Assembly (NCBI GenBank): GCA_964473465.1
Contig: CAYYPE010000007.1
Span: 85,816-149,815, forward strand
Source: CALHRB01 sp964473465
GTDB taxonomy: Bacteria; Bacteroidota; Ignavibacteria; Kapaibacteriales; UBA2268
Direction of reading: 5' to 3'
Length of the DNA: 64,000 nt
Below are positions 37,850 to 47,200 of the stretch, piece by piece. How positions within the stretch are numbered: position 1 is the first letter of the stretch; every line of letters starts with the position of its first letter. The position numbers and the translations under genes are program-made. Under the pieces are notes generated by a model that was not told the origin of the DNA, ran no database searches, and saw only the letters and a list, made by a program, of their open reading frames with translations.

Positions 37850-39793
37850 TTAAAATTTTTCCAGATCACTGAGCCAAAGACTTACCTCAGCATCGCTCGG
37901 CATTCTCCAATCGCCTCTTGGAGATAATGCTACTATTCCAACTTTTACACCATCAGGCATACAGTTCCTTTTGAACTGATTTTGAAAGAATCTCTGGTAA
38001 AATACCTTTAGCCATTTTACTATCTCTTTGGATTTAAAATCTGCATTAAATGCAATTTCAGCAAGTGTAAGAATTTTATTCGGTTCGAAACCAAACCTAA
38101 CCAAATAATATAAGAAAAAGTCGTGAAGTAAATAAGGACCAATACTGTCTTCGGTTTTTTGTTGTATCCTTCCTGTTGGGTCTGCAGGAAGAAGTTCCGG
38201 TGATATTGGAGTGTCAATTATATCATTAAGAATTTCTGATATTTTACCTGAATATTTGACATCGGCACACCACTTAATAATATATTTGACCAAAGTTTTT
38301 GGTACTCCGGCATTAATTCCATACATTGAAATATGATCCCCGTTGTAAGTTGACCACCCAAGAGCTATCTCTGATAAATCACCTGTCCCAAGAACTATTC
38401 CTCCTAACTGATTTGCCATATCCATCAATATCTGGGTTCTTTCACGAGCCTGTGCATTTTCAAAAACAATATCAGTTTTATTCGCAGGATGATTTATATC
38501 CTCGAAATGAGAATTGATTGTTTTCCTTATATCTATTTCTTTATAAGTTACCTTAAGATGGTTTGCTATCAGCTTTGCGTTATCTTTTGTTCTCTTTGTG
38601 GTTCCAAAGCCTTGCATATTAAGGCAAACTATATTCTTTAATGGGAATTTAAGTTTTTTGTAGGTATTGACCGCAACAAGAAGAGCCAAAGTTGAATCCA
38701 GACCCCCGGATAATCCGATCAGAACCTTATCAGAATTGATATGCTTAAGTCTTTTTGCTAAAGCAGTTGTTTGTATTTCAAATATTTCCTTGCATCTTGA
38801 ATTTCTTTCATTTAGACTCGCAGGAACAAATGGAGTTTTATTAATATCTCTTATTAAATCATTTGTCTTATCAAACTTTTGCTCCAGTGAAATAATCCTG
38901 AAATTCTTATCTGTTTTGGAAATACCGAAGGAATTATTTTTTATTCTATCATGATTAATTCGCTGTATATCTATGTCAGAAAAAATTACGTCTGTTTTGA
39001 AATTAAATCTCTCACTTTCAGCTAAAACATAACCATTTTCTGCGATAATGCTATGACCCGAAAACACTAAATCCGAAGTAGATTCATTCGGACCGCTGGA
39101 AGAATAAACATAAGCTGATATGCAGCGGGCTGATTGTGATTTAACAAGTTCTCGTCTGTAATCTGCTTTTGATAAATATTCAGAGCTTGCTGATAAATTA
39201 CATATCAGATTTGCACCTGCCGCTGCCTGATAAAGGCTTGGAGGAAAAATTGCCCATAGATCTTCGCAAATTTCAATACCAAGCCTAAATCCTGAAATTT
39301 CATTGAAATCAAACAAGACATCGGTTCCAAAGGGAACATTTCGTCCATTTATTGTAATTTCTTTTTGTGAGATATCCATCGATGATGAGAACCATCTCTC
39401 TTCATAGTATTCATCTGTGTTGGCAAGGTATGTTTTTGGAATCACTCCCCTTACCATACCATTTGATATAAGAATAGCTGAATTGAATAATTTGCCATTG
39501 GAACTTATTGGTGCTCCAACAATAATTGTGAGATTTGCTTTTTTTGTTTCAGTCTCTAATAAATTAATAGCCTCATAAACAGAATCCAAAAGTCTCTTTT
39601 GATAGAATAAATCCCCGCATGTATATCCGGTTAGTGAAAGCTCAGGGTAAATTGCCAGATTGCATTTATTTTCCTTAAGAATAGCAAAAGATCTAATTAT
39701 AGAATCAGTATTGAAGAAAGTGTCGCCAACCTTCATTTCAGGCGATATAGTTGCAACCCTAAAAAAACCTAATCTTTTGAAATCTGTGTTCAA
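37850..39793 (-). CDS. nadE: Glutamine-dependent NAD(+) synthetase
   Basis: 647 residues in the two-domain form. The N-terminal nitrilase-type glutaminase has the catalytic triad E51 (YPELSLTGY), K120 (IPKTYL) and C176 (IEICEDLW). The C-terminal ATP pyrophosphatase domain begins with the P-loop LIGLSGGLDSTL at about residue 358 and contains GTGDLSEIALGWSTYNGD. It makes NAD+ from deamido-NAD+ with glutamine as the nitrogen source. The only start that keeps the first beta-strand (FFRVATISP) is TTG at 39793; the next ATG (M20) would remove it. The upstream 313-base region is shared with the divergent DHOD-like gene. Confidence 0.95.
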   Translation of the reverse strand: MNTDFKRLGFFRVATISPEMKVGDTFFNTDSIIRSFAILKENKCNLAIYPELSLTGYTCGDLFYQKRLLDSVYEAINLLETETKKANLTIIVGAPISSNGKLFNSAILISNGMVRGVIPKTYLANTDEYYEERWFSSSMDISQKEITINGRNVPFGTDVLFDFNEISGFRLGIEICEDLWAIFPPSLYQAAAGANLICNLSASSEYLSKADYRRELVKSQSARCISAYVYSSSGPNESTSDLVFSGHSIIAENGYVLAESERFNFKTDVIFSDIDIQRINHDRIKNNSFGISKTDKNFRIISLEQKFDKTNDLIRDINKTPFVPASLNERNSRCKEIFEIQTTALAKRLKHINSDKVLIGLSGGLDSTLALLVAVNTYKKLKFPLKNIVCLNMQGFGTTKRTKDNAKLIANHLKVTYKEIDIRKTINSHFEDINHPANKTDIVFENAQARERTQILMDMANQLGGIVLGTGDLSEIALGWSTYNGDHISMYGINAGVPKTLVKYIIKWCADVKYSGKISEILNDIIDTPISPELLPADPTGRIQQKTEDSIGPYLLHDFFLYYLVRFGFEPNKILTLAEIAFNADFKSKEIVKWLKVFYQRFFQNQFKRNCMPDGVKVGIVALSPRGDWRMPSDAEVSLWLSDLEKF

Positions 39794-40106
39794 TTTATTA
39801 ATGTCAACTAATGTTTATTAAATATAAATTAACTAATTAAACTAACAAAGCAAAATCTAAACCAAAAAAAACGATTCTTGGCATAATTTCTTGCAAAATT
39901 ATTTCAACATGAATAAGCGAGCTAAAATGAATATTTTTGCTACAAATTTATTTATAGAAAATTAATAGTTGAACTAAGCAACAAAAAGCAACAATTCTGT
40001 AACAAAATTTATACATAAAAGAAAATATTATAAATTATCCCTTAATTTGAGATGAAAATAACTTATTTTTGTTATATAAATGTTCAATAAAAAAAAAGAA
40101 AAAATT
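39794..40106. other. Divergent promoter region between nadE and the DHOD-like gene
   Basis: A 313-base non-coding, AT-rich stretch between two divergent genes, so both promoters should lie here. It contains two direct copies of AAGCAACAA ten bases apart (39976-39984, 39986-39994). It also has a TATTTTTG element (40064-40071) resembling the Bacteroidota -7 box TAnnTTTG, about 35 bases before the plus-strand start. No matching TTTG at the expected distance was found, so the promoter is only suggested. Confidence 0.4.
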
Positions 40107-41099
40107 ATGGCTGATTTAAGAGTAAAGTATATGGGATTCGACTTAAAGAATCCAATTATTGCTGCAAGTTCATCTTTGACTGAAAACTTAGCAGGATTAA
40201 AAGATTTAGAAAAACACGGAGCTTCGGCTGTTGTTCTTAAATCCCTATTCGAAGAAGAAATAATTATGGAGCTGGAGCAAAGTAAAGTCTCAATGAGTTC
40301 TCCGGGACACATTTATCCAGAAATATTTGATCATTTTGATTTTGCCGATGTCGAAGACACTGTTACCAAATATTTGTTCCTCATAGAAGATGCTAAAAAA
40401 TCACTTTCTATCCCGGTCATTGCGAGTATTAATTGCGTCTCTGCACATGAATGGCCAATATTTGCAAAAAAGCTGGAAGAAGCCGGTGCTGACGCATTGG
40501 AATTGAACCTTTTCATTCTACCTTCTGATTTCGAAAGAAGCAGCGAAGAAAACGAAAACACCTACTTTGAAGTTATTTCAAAAGTCAGAAAAGAAATTCA
40601 CATCCCAATCGCTTTAAAAGTTAGTTATTATTTTACTAACTTAGGGACTATGCTTCAAAGACTATCACAAACAGGAATTTCTGCTTTAGTTTTATTTAAT
40701 CGCTTCTTTTCTCCAGATTTCGATATTGATAATTTCAGGATTATCCCTGCAAATATTTATAGTAACCCAACGGATTTAACTATTTCTCTCAGATGGATTG
40801 CTATTATGGCGGAAAGAGTAAAATGTGATCTTGCTGCAACTACTGGAATTCATGATGGAAGTGCTGTAATCAAACAACTCTTGGCTGGAGCAAATGCCGT
40901 TCAGGTTGCTTCAGTTCTTTATAAACATGGTATTCATTATATCGAGCAAATGTTGAAAGATGTTCAGAATTGGATGGAAGAACATAATTTTAATTCAATC
41001 AATGAATTCAGAGGTAAAATGAGTCAGGCAAAAAGTTTAAATCCTGCTTCATTCGAGCGTGCCCAATTTATGAGACATTTCAGCGGCAAAATTCTATAA
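40107..41099 (+). CDS. Dihydroorotate dehydrogenase-like flavoprotein
   Basis: About 330 residues of a TIM-barrel related to class 1 dihydroorotate dehydrogenase (the PRK07565-type 'DHOD-like' family). It begins DLRVKYMGFDLKNPIIAASSSLTE. Other conserved stretches are ASINCVSAHEWPIFAKKLEEAGADALELN, KVSYYFTNLGTM, TGIHDGSAVIKQLLAGANAVQVAS and the C-terminal FRGKMSQ. Members occur besides a true PyrD and often sit near pyruvate:ferredoxin-related genes; whether it oxidises dihydroorotate is not proven. The ATG at 40107 (MADLRVK) is chosen over the ATG at 40080, which only adds a Lys-rich tail. A strong terminator follows. Confidence 0.85.
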   Translation: MADLRVKYMGFDLKNPIIAASSSLTENLAGLKDLEKHGASAVVLKSLFEEEIIMELEQSKVSMSSPGHIYPEIFDHFDFADVEDTVTKYLFLIEDAKKSLSIPVIASINCVSAHEWPIFAKKLEEAGADALELNLFILPSDFERSSEENENTYFEVISKVRKEIHIPIALKVSYYFTNLGTMLQRLSQTGISALVLFNRFFSPDFDIDNFRIIPANIYSNPTDLTISLRWIAIMAERVKCDLAATTGIHDGSAVIKQLLAGANAVQVASVLYKHGIHYIEQMLKDVQNWMEEHNFNSINEFRGKMSQAKSLNPASFERAQFMRHFSGKIL

Positions 41100-41124
41100 T
41101 ATATTGTTCTATTTTGTTTCAATT

Positions 41125-41157
41125 AAGACTTTTTCCCTCTCAGAAAAAGTCTTTTTT
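41125..41157 (+). terminator. Rho-independent terminator after the DHOD-like gene
   Basis: A perfect 10-bp stem (AAGACTTTTT / AAAAAGTCTT) with a 9-base loop is followed by TTTTG and more T-rich sequence. It sits 25 bases past the stop codon. Confidence 0.92.
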
Positions 41158-41245
41158 GTTTGTTTTTTTTTGAAAAATAAACAATATTGATAGAAAGGTT
41201 TTCGTTTAAAGTTTTGTTCTTTATTTTTATAATTTTAGCTTATGT

Positions 41246-41932
41246 ATGAATGCAATCTTACTTGATATCAGCAATAAGCCCGAAAATAAACATCATTTAG
41301 ATCTTCTCAACTCTATAACCAAAGGGCTCAAGGAACAGAAAGTAACAGTTGAGTATATTAATATATCAAAATTGTCGATCAGTCCTTGTCGGGGATGCAC
41401 CGATAATCCAGTATTTTTATCAAATGGTAACTGCCTATGTCAGGACGACATGCAAAAAATTTATCCAAAACTTAAATCTTCAGATCTATGGATTTTCAGT
41501 CTTTATAATAATAATAACTGGACAGCACAGACCTTTATAAATTTTCTTGACAGGATGGAACCTTTATACCAACCTGACTATGCTTTGTCTAAAAACGGAA
41601 ATTCACATCCGAAACAAAAAGGTAAAGTTGCATTTATTTCGTCGTCCGACAATTTGGATTCTGATGCTATTTCAATTTACAGCAATCACTTAAAACATTT
41701 TGTGAAATTATTTAACCGCCAGTTTATTGGTTCTATTCATAGACCACATCTGTGGGCTATTGGCATGCTTCAAGGCATGGGGGTTAACCTCGACGACATT
41801 TTCGAAGCTGCCAGAGATGCAGGGAGACAAATGGTAAACCAAAAATCAATATCAAAAGATACTTTAATTACTATCTCAAGACCGCTAATTCCAAAAAATA
41901 TATTTATTAATGAATTATCAGTATCAGGTTAA
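41246..41932 (+). CDS. NAD(P)H-dependent FMN reductase / flavodoxin-fold protein
   Basis: 228 residues with a flavodoxin-like fold. The first strand MNAILLDIS and a CRGC motif (about residue 49), with CLCQDDMQKIYPKLKSSDLWIFSLY, match the NADPH-dependent FMN reductase group, where the segment after the cysteines precedes the flavin-binding site. The cysteine pattern (CxxC, then CxC) resembles iron-sulphur flavoproteins but is not a clean cluster motif. Residues 130-150 (GKVAFISSSD) form a further Rossmann strand. It is the first gene of a run with the unknown 424-residue protein (16 bases) and obgE. Substrate unknown. Confidence 0.75.
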   Translation: MNAILLDISNKPENKHHLDLLNSITKGLKEQKVTVEYINISKLSISPCRGCTDNPVFLSNGNCLCQDDMQKIYPKLKSSDLWIFSLYNNNNWTAQTFINFLDRMEPLYQPDYALSKNGNSHPKQKGKVAFISSSDNLDSDAISIYSNHLKHFVKLFNRQFIGSIHRPHLWAIGMLQGMGVNLDDIFEAARDAGRQMVNQKSISKDTLITISRPLIPKNIFINELSVSG

Positions 41933-41948
41933 TTTTCAATAATCTCTG

Positions 41949-43223
41949 ATGTTTGAAAAAAATATCGAAAACGAAATTTCAGCAATCAAATCTCTTTTTA
42001 ACTTTGATAATAAAATTATTGAATTAGAAAAAATCCTGACTAATAATCAACTCGATGATTTTTACAAAATCTATATTTCCTCCGAAGTCATCTGGTGGAT
42101 TTATCAGGAAGATCTGAAAAGAAATGCATCATCCAATTTCAATCTTGACAAGAAAGAATTTAAGAAATTAAATCAAGAATTCAATGTTTATTTATACCAA
42201 AATACCATTTTCAATGAATCTGATTTTGATATAATTTTAAGAAATGCCATAAATTTAAAAATTAATTTTTTGCTTAGACCCTTCCAGACCCTTAAATGGT
42301 TTATTTATCGGACTGATTTGCAAAAACCCCTTTCTGAAATTTCTCTTAAATTGAATTATTTCTCGAGAGATGATTTTTTAATTAATTACATTCGCCATCA
42401 ACTATTAGATAATTTAGGAAAAGGTTATAATGAATTTTTCTTGCTTAATCAATTGAATTATTTCGATTTATATCCCGATAAGAATTTCTCAATATTTGAA
42501 TTTATTAATATTCTAAACAAAGTAAAAAATCATTACTTAAGGAATTTATCTCTTGAAACAATAATAAATCCTTTTATTCAATTGATAATGTTGTTTAACA
42601 AAAATAATTCATCACATGATTTTGAAATCCCAATCGAAGCAATAATAATAAACTTTAATGATTATGGATACTCAAATCTAGTTGAGCATTTTGAAAATCT
42701 TTGCATAAATCAAAATATCACAACATTAAAAACAGATGAATTTCATCGAATCATTAATAATTATCTCAAACAAAATCAAGAACCACCTATTGACAAAATT
42801 TATGAAGACAGTCTAGAGAGAAACCAGCCTTTAGTCAGTGATAATGAACCAGATAATATTATTTCAGATTCAACTGATACTCTAACAGAATCAAATAAAA
42901 TTGATGATGATTTTGAATTGCTAATTCAACCCGATAGAGCCGAATTAATCAGAGTTGCCAAATATGTAAAAAATGAAATGAATAAAATAATTTCCTCGAA
43001 TCCTGAAAAGATAGAAGACAACTATGAAATCAATATAGCAGCAAACGAAATATCAAAATACCTTAAAAATTTATCCTATAAATCTGAATTTGAAAAATAT
43101 TTAATCAAACCATCTGATTTAAAGATGTGTGATATTGATGAAATTATTATTTTTTCCAATGATATAAATGAATTCACTCTGGAATATGAGTTTAAAACAC
43201 ACACAAAAGATCAACCAAGTTAA
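41949..43223 (+). CDS. Uncharacterised Asn/Ile-rich protein between FMN reductase and obgE
   Basis: 424 residues that I do not recognise. There is no signal peptide or membrane helix, so it is probably cytoplasmic. Residues 1-270 look mainly helical with many Leu/Ile/Asn/Phe and a WWIYQED patch near residue 50. Residues 275-325 are an acidic, Ser/Thr/Asp-rich linker. Residues 330-410 look like a small second domain (ELIRVAKYVKNEMNKI, YEFEKYLIKPSDLKMCDIDEI). No catalytic motif stands out. It starts 16 bases after the FMN reductase and ends five bases before obgE, so it is in the same operon; a ribosome-linked or stress role through ObgE is possible but unsupported. Confidence 0.6.
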   Translation: MFEKNIENEISAIKSLFNFDNKIIELEKILTNNQLDDFYKIYISSEVIWWIYQEDLKRNASSNFNLDKKEFKKLNQEFNVYLYQNTIFNESDFDIILRNAINLKINFLLRPFQTLKWFIYRTDLQKPLSEISLKLNYFSRDDFLINYIRHQLLDNLGKGYNEFFLLNQLNYFDLYPDKNFSIFEFINILNKVKNHYLRNLSLETIINPFIQLIMLFNKNNSSHDFEIPIEAIIINFNDYGYSNLVEHFENLCINQNITTLKTDEFHRIINNYLKQNQEPPIDKIYEDSLERNQPLVSDNEPDNIISDSTDTLTESNKIDDDFELLIQPDRAELIRVAKYVKNEMNKIISSNPEKIEDNYEINIAANEISKYLKNLSYKSEFEKYLIKPSDLKMCDIDEIIIFSNDINEFTLEYEFKTHTKDQPS

Positions 43224-43228
43224 CTATT

Positions 43229-44221
43229 ATGAAATTTATTGATTTAGCAAAAATTTTCATCAAAAGTGGTGATGGTGGAAACGGACATATTAGTTTCCGC
43301 AGGGAGAAGTTTGTTCCAAAAGGTGGACCGGACGGAGGCAATGGCGGCAAAGGCGGTGATGTAGTTTTTATGGTTGATCCAAATTTAAACACATTACTCG
43401 ATTTTAAATATAAAAGATTTTATAAAGCTGAAAACGGAAAACCCGGGGGAAAAAGTAATAAAACCGGTAAAAATGGTAAAGATGTTATTATCAGGGTTCC
43501 GCCGGGAACAATTATAAAAGATGCAGTAACCGAAGAAGTGATTGCAGACCTTGCCATTTCCAACGAAAAATTTATTATTCTTCATGGCGGGGCTGGTGGC
43601 AAGGGAAATTCCGAATTTGCTACACCTACAAATCAAACCCCTCGTTTTGCCGAGGAAGGAAAACCCGGCGAGGAAATGGAAATAATTCTTGAATTAAAAT
43701 TAATTGCCGATGTTGGGATTGTTGGAATGCCCAATGCTGGTAAATCCACCCTGATCTCGGTTATTTCTGATGCAAAACCTAAAATTGCCGATTATCCCTT
43801 CACTACTCTTATACCTAATCTTGGCATTGTCAAAATTGATTTAGACAAGAGTTTTGTAGTTGCTGATATTCCGGGACTTATAGAAAATGCCTCTGATGGC
43901 AAAGGCCTCGGCATTCAATTTCTAAGACATGTTGAAAGAACAAATGTTCTTGTGTTTCTTATTGACTCACTTTCAGAAAATCCGAAAAAGGATTATAAAA
44001 TACTTCAAAATGAACTTAAAAAATATAATCCTAAAATGTTTGAGAAAACCAGAATTATTTGCCTGAGCAAAATTGATGCTTTAACTGATAACGAAAGAGA
44101 AAAATTATCAAAACTCTCCTTCGGAAAAAACGAGAAAAAGCCTCTATTGATTTCATCAGTTACCGGGGAATCAATTGAAAAATTGAAAAAAATGATGTGG
44201 GACTCCATTCAATCAGTTTAA
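43229..44221 (+). CDS. obgE: GTPase ObgE/CgtA
   Basis: 330 residues. The glycine-rich Obg fold occupies 1-158 (KSGDGGNGHISFRREKF, GGPDGGNGGKGGDVV, RVPPGTII, GGAGGKGN). The G domain follows, with P-loop GMPNAGKS (166-173), TTLIPN switch I, DIPGLIE (G3) and LSKID (G4). The optional C-terminal OCT domain is absent, so this is the short form. ObgE binds the 50S ribosomal subunit and couples ribosome assembly to (p)ppGpp and growth. It starts five bases after the unknown upstream gene. Confidence 0.97.
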   Translation: MKFIDLAKIFIKSGDGGNGHISFRREKFVPKGGPDGGNGGKGGDVVFMVDPNLNTLLDFKYKRFYKAENGKPGGKSNKTGKNGKDVIIRVPPGTIIKDAVTEEVIADLAISNEKFIILHGGAGGKGNSEFATPTNQTPRFAEEGKPGEEMEIILELKLIADVGIVGMPNAGKSTLISVISDAKPKIADYPFTTLIPNLGIVKIDLDKSFVVADIPGLIENASDGKGLGIQFLRHVERTNVLVFLIDSLSENPKKDYKILQNELKKYNPKMFEKTRIICLSKIDALTDNEREKLSKLSFGKNEKKPLLISSVTGESIEKLKKMMWDSIQSV

Positions 44222-44283
44222 TTCAACAATAAAACTTTTTTAATAACCTCAGTATTTCTTTTGATAATTTTTAACTTTTATTT

Positions 44284-47200
44284 ATGAAGTTTATTAGATT
44301 TAAATTTTTATATTTTTTTTTATTATCAATATTGTTTTTTTCAAATCTTTATTCTCAAAATTATAGTGAGATATTAATCAAATTAAAAACAAGACAGAAT
44401 TTTTCCTCTATAGTCAATCAAATAAATAGTCAAAAAGATATTAAAATAGATTATCAAAAAGTTTTGAATTTAAGCAATAACTTGAAGAATAATTCTCTCC
44501 TTTCTACAAATCAAAAAGATTTATTAGATAAGTTATCCAGATATTACAAAATTATCATAAAATCTGAACTCAAAGAATCCCTAATTAATTTCTTGCAGAA
44601 TTTGCCTGAAGTCGAGAATGTCACAGAAAATTTTGTTTATAAAATAGAATCTGATAAAGTTGTAATTAATGACCCTCTATATAAAAATCAATGGTATCTT
44701 CAAACTATCAATGCCGAGAAGGCTTGGACTTTTGCAAGTGGGAAGGATATTTTAATTGGTGTTGTGGATACAGGAATTGATTTTTACCATCCTGACATTC
44801 AAAACATTCTTTGGATAAATCCAAAAGAAGACATTAATAAAAATGGGCGTTTCGATCCGTGGAGTGACACATTGTCCATTGATGGTATATCAGGTGATTT
44901 CAATGGAAAGGACGACGATGGTAATGGATACATTGACGATATTATAGGATATGATTTTGTAAGTCAATATAATGATAATCTGGGTGACTGGTATGATTTT
45001 GACCCTATCCCAAACGATGAAAATGGGCATGGAACTCTCGTCTCTGGGATCATAGTTGCTGAGCAAAATAATAACCTTGGTATAACCGGCCTTGCTTATG
45101 GCTCAAAACTGGTTTCTTTGAGGGCTTTCGATTTCAGCGGAAACGGTCAATCAGATAATATAGCCTCAGCAATTGTTTATGCAGCTCTGAATAATATCAG
45201 GGTTATTAATTTAAGTTTTGGGGAAAACTTTTATAGCCCTATTCTTCACGATGCAATAAAATTTGCTAAATCTATGAACTGTTTAGTAGTTGCTTCCTCC
45301 GGTAACAATGGATGGGATAGAGCTCACTATCCATCGGATTACGAAGAAGTAATATCTGTTGGCAGTTCAAACATCAATAACCGACGAGACCAATTGAGCA
45401 ACTATGGTAACAGATTGGATTTGCTTGCACCGGGAGTAAACATTCTGACAACTTCCATCCATGGTGATTTTAGACAGGTGAGCGGCACTTCTATGGCTGC
45501 CCCATTGGTTAGTGCTGCTGCAGCAATCCTTTTAGAACTCAATCCAAATTTAAGTTCTGATGAAATAAAAGGTTTACTAAAATCTTCCACAACCGATGTC
45601 TATACACAAGGGTGGGACAGAGAAAGCGGCTCTGGAATTCTTAACATTGGTAATGCCGTTCAATTTTCTCATTCTTCAGAAATCAGTATTAATTATCCAG
45701 AAAATAATAGTCATTTTTTGAAATTATATAATCAATACATACCTGTTATTGGAACCATTACAAACCCAATTTTTGATTTTTATCAGGTTTTTATAAGCAA
45801 AGAATCCAGCCCCGAAAAATGGGACTCTGTCACTCCAAAAATTTTTCATCAGATATATAAAGATACCATCTGTCTGATTAATTTAAATAATCTAAACAAT
45901 TCAAATTATATAATCAGAATAGTTAATGGATTAAGAAACAACCGCACAATTGAAAAACGATTCTCAATATCTGTCTTTGATGCTGATTCATTCAACATAA
46001 AACTATTAAAAGCTTATCCTGTCTTTTTTAATGATAAAAGAGCCATTCTGATTAGTGCTGAAAGTGATAGAATTTCTGAACTTACACTTGAGATAACAGA
46101 TCTTTCCACAGATGAAACAATTATAGTGATTGACCACTTAAAAAAAGATAAATTCCATCAAATTTTACTGACCGAAGAGTTATTAAGTGGAAGAGAATAT
46201 CACTGCAAATCAATTTTTAATTTTGGTAATGATATCATAAAGGAAAGAAGAATTATTTTCAGCAAAAGTAATGAGGATTTTTCAATTGGAAATTTCAAAA
46301 AAAAATACAATACCCTCCCTCTCTCATATACTTATAACGGGGTTATTGATGTCTATGGAAACAAGAAAAAGAATATCGTAGTAAATGACATTTCAGGCGG
46401 AATCTGGCAATCTACTAAAATCTTTCAATTCGAAAAAGACAGATTTATTCAAAAAGATACGATGAGCTCTGTCTGGATTCCTGTTGGTTTTGGCGATTCT
46501 AACGGTGATAGTATAAATGAAATATTCACCAAAGCTTTTGGGTCAAGCAAACTTTTCCAATCTAAGGTGAAAGGAGAAAATCCCTTTAATAATATAATTT
46601 TTGCAGATACAACCAATGGTGATCTTTGGGCTGCTGGAATGTATGATTTCGATGGAGATGGACTGGAAGAACTGATTGCTCATACTTCCTCCGAAATTAG
46701 AATTTTTAAATTTTTTAATGGTAAATATTCACTTCTTGAGATAATTAAACCTGTCAAAGAGGAATATAAATTAGGAACATCCCCCGGCATTACCTTCGGT
46801 AATTTTGACAATGATTCTAACCCTGAATTAGCCTGTGCTTTGCAAGATGGGAGAATTTTTATTTATGAGTATAATAACGGAAAATTCCAAAATGAATGGT
46901 CAGATTTATATTCCAATTCTGGAAGCCCTCAGTTTCTTGAGTCTTCTGATATTGATGGTGATGGAATCAAAGAAATAATTTCTGCCAATTATGGAAGCAC
47001 TTTTTTCTTCGGGCAAGAAGTTCCTGTTGACCCTCTCTGGACGTTAAGAATACTAAAAAATAATTCAGCAAATAATTACCAATACATTTGGAGCGAATCA
47101 TTCTTTGGTGTTAAAAGTGGTGTAACTCAAAGTGGTATTGCCTATCGAAATGGATTATTCAATGGAAATATTGATGATAGTATTGGCGATGAGATATTTC

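Noticed and set aside
39909..39965. 18-codon frame upstream of the DHOD-like gene
   Set aside because: Too short, no ribosome site, in a divergent promoter region.
39976..39994. Two direct copies of AAGCAACAA as an operator
   Set aside because: Only two short copies in A-rich DNA; chance is likely without comparative support.
40064..40071. TATTTTTG as a Bacteroidota -7 promoter box
   Set aside because: The -33 TTTG is not at the usual 19-21 base spacing; the same octamer at 62207 also lacks a partner, so no promoter feature is claimed.
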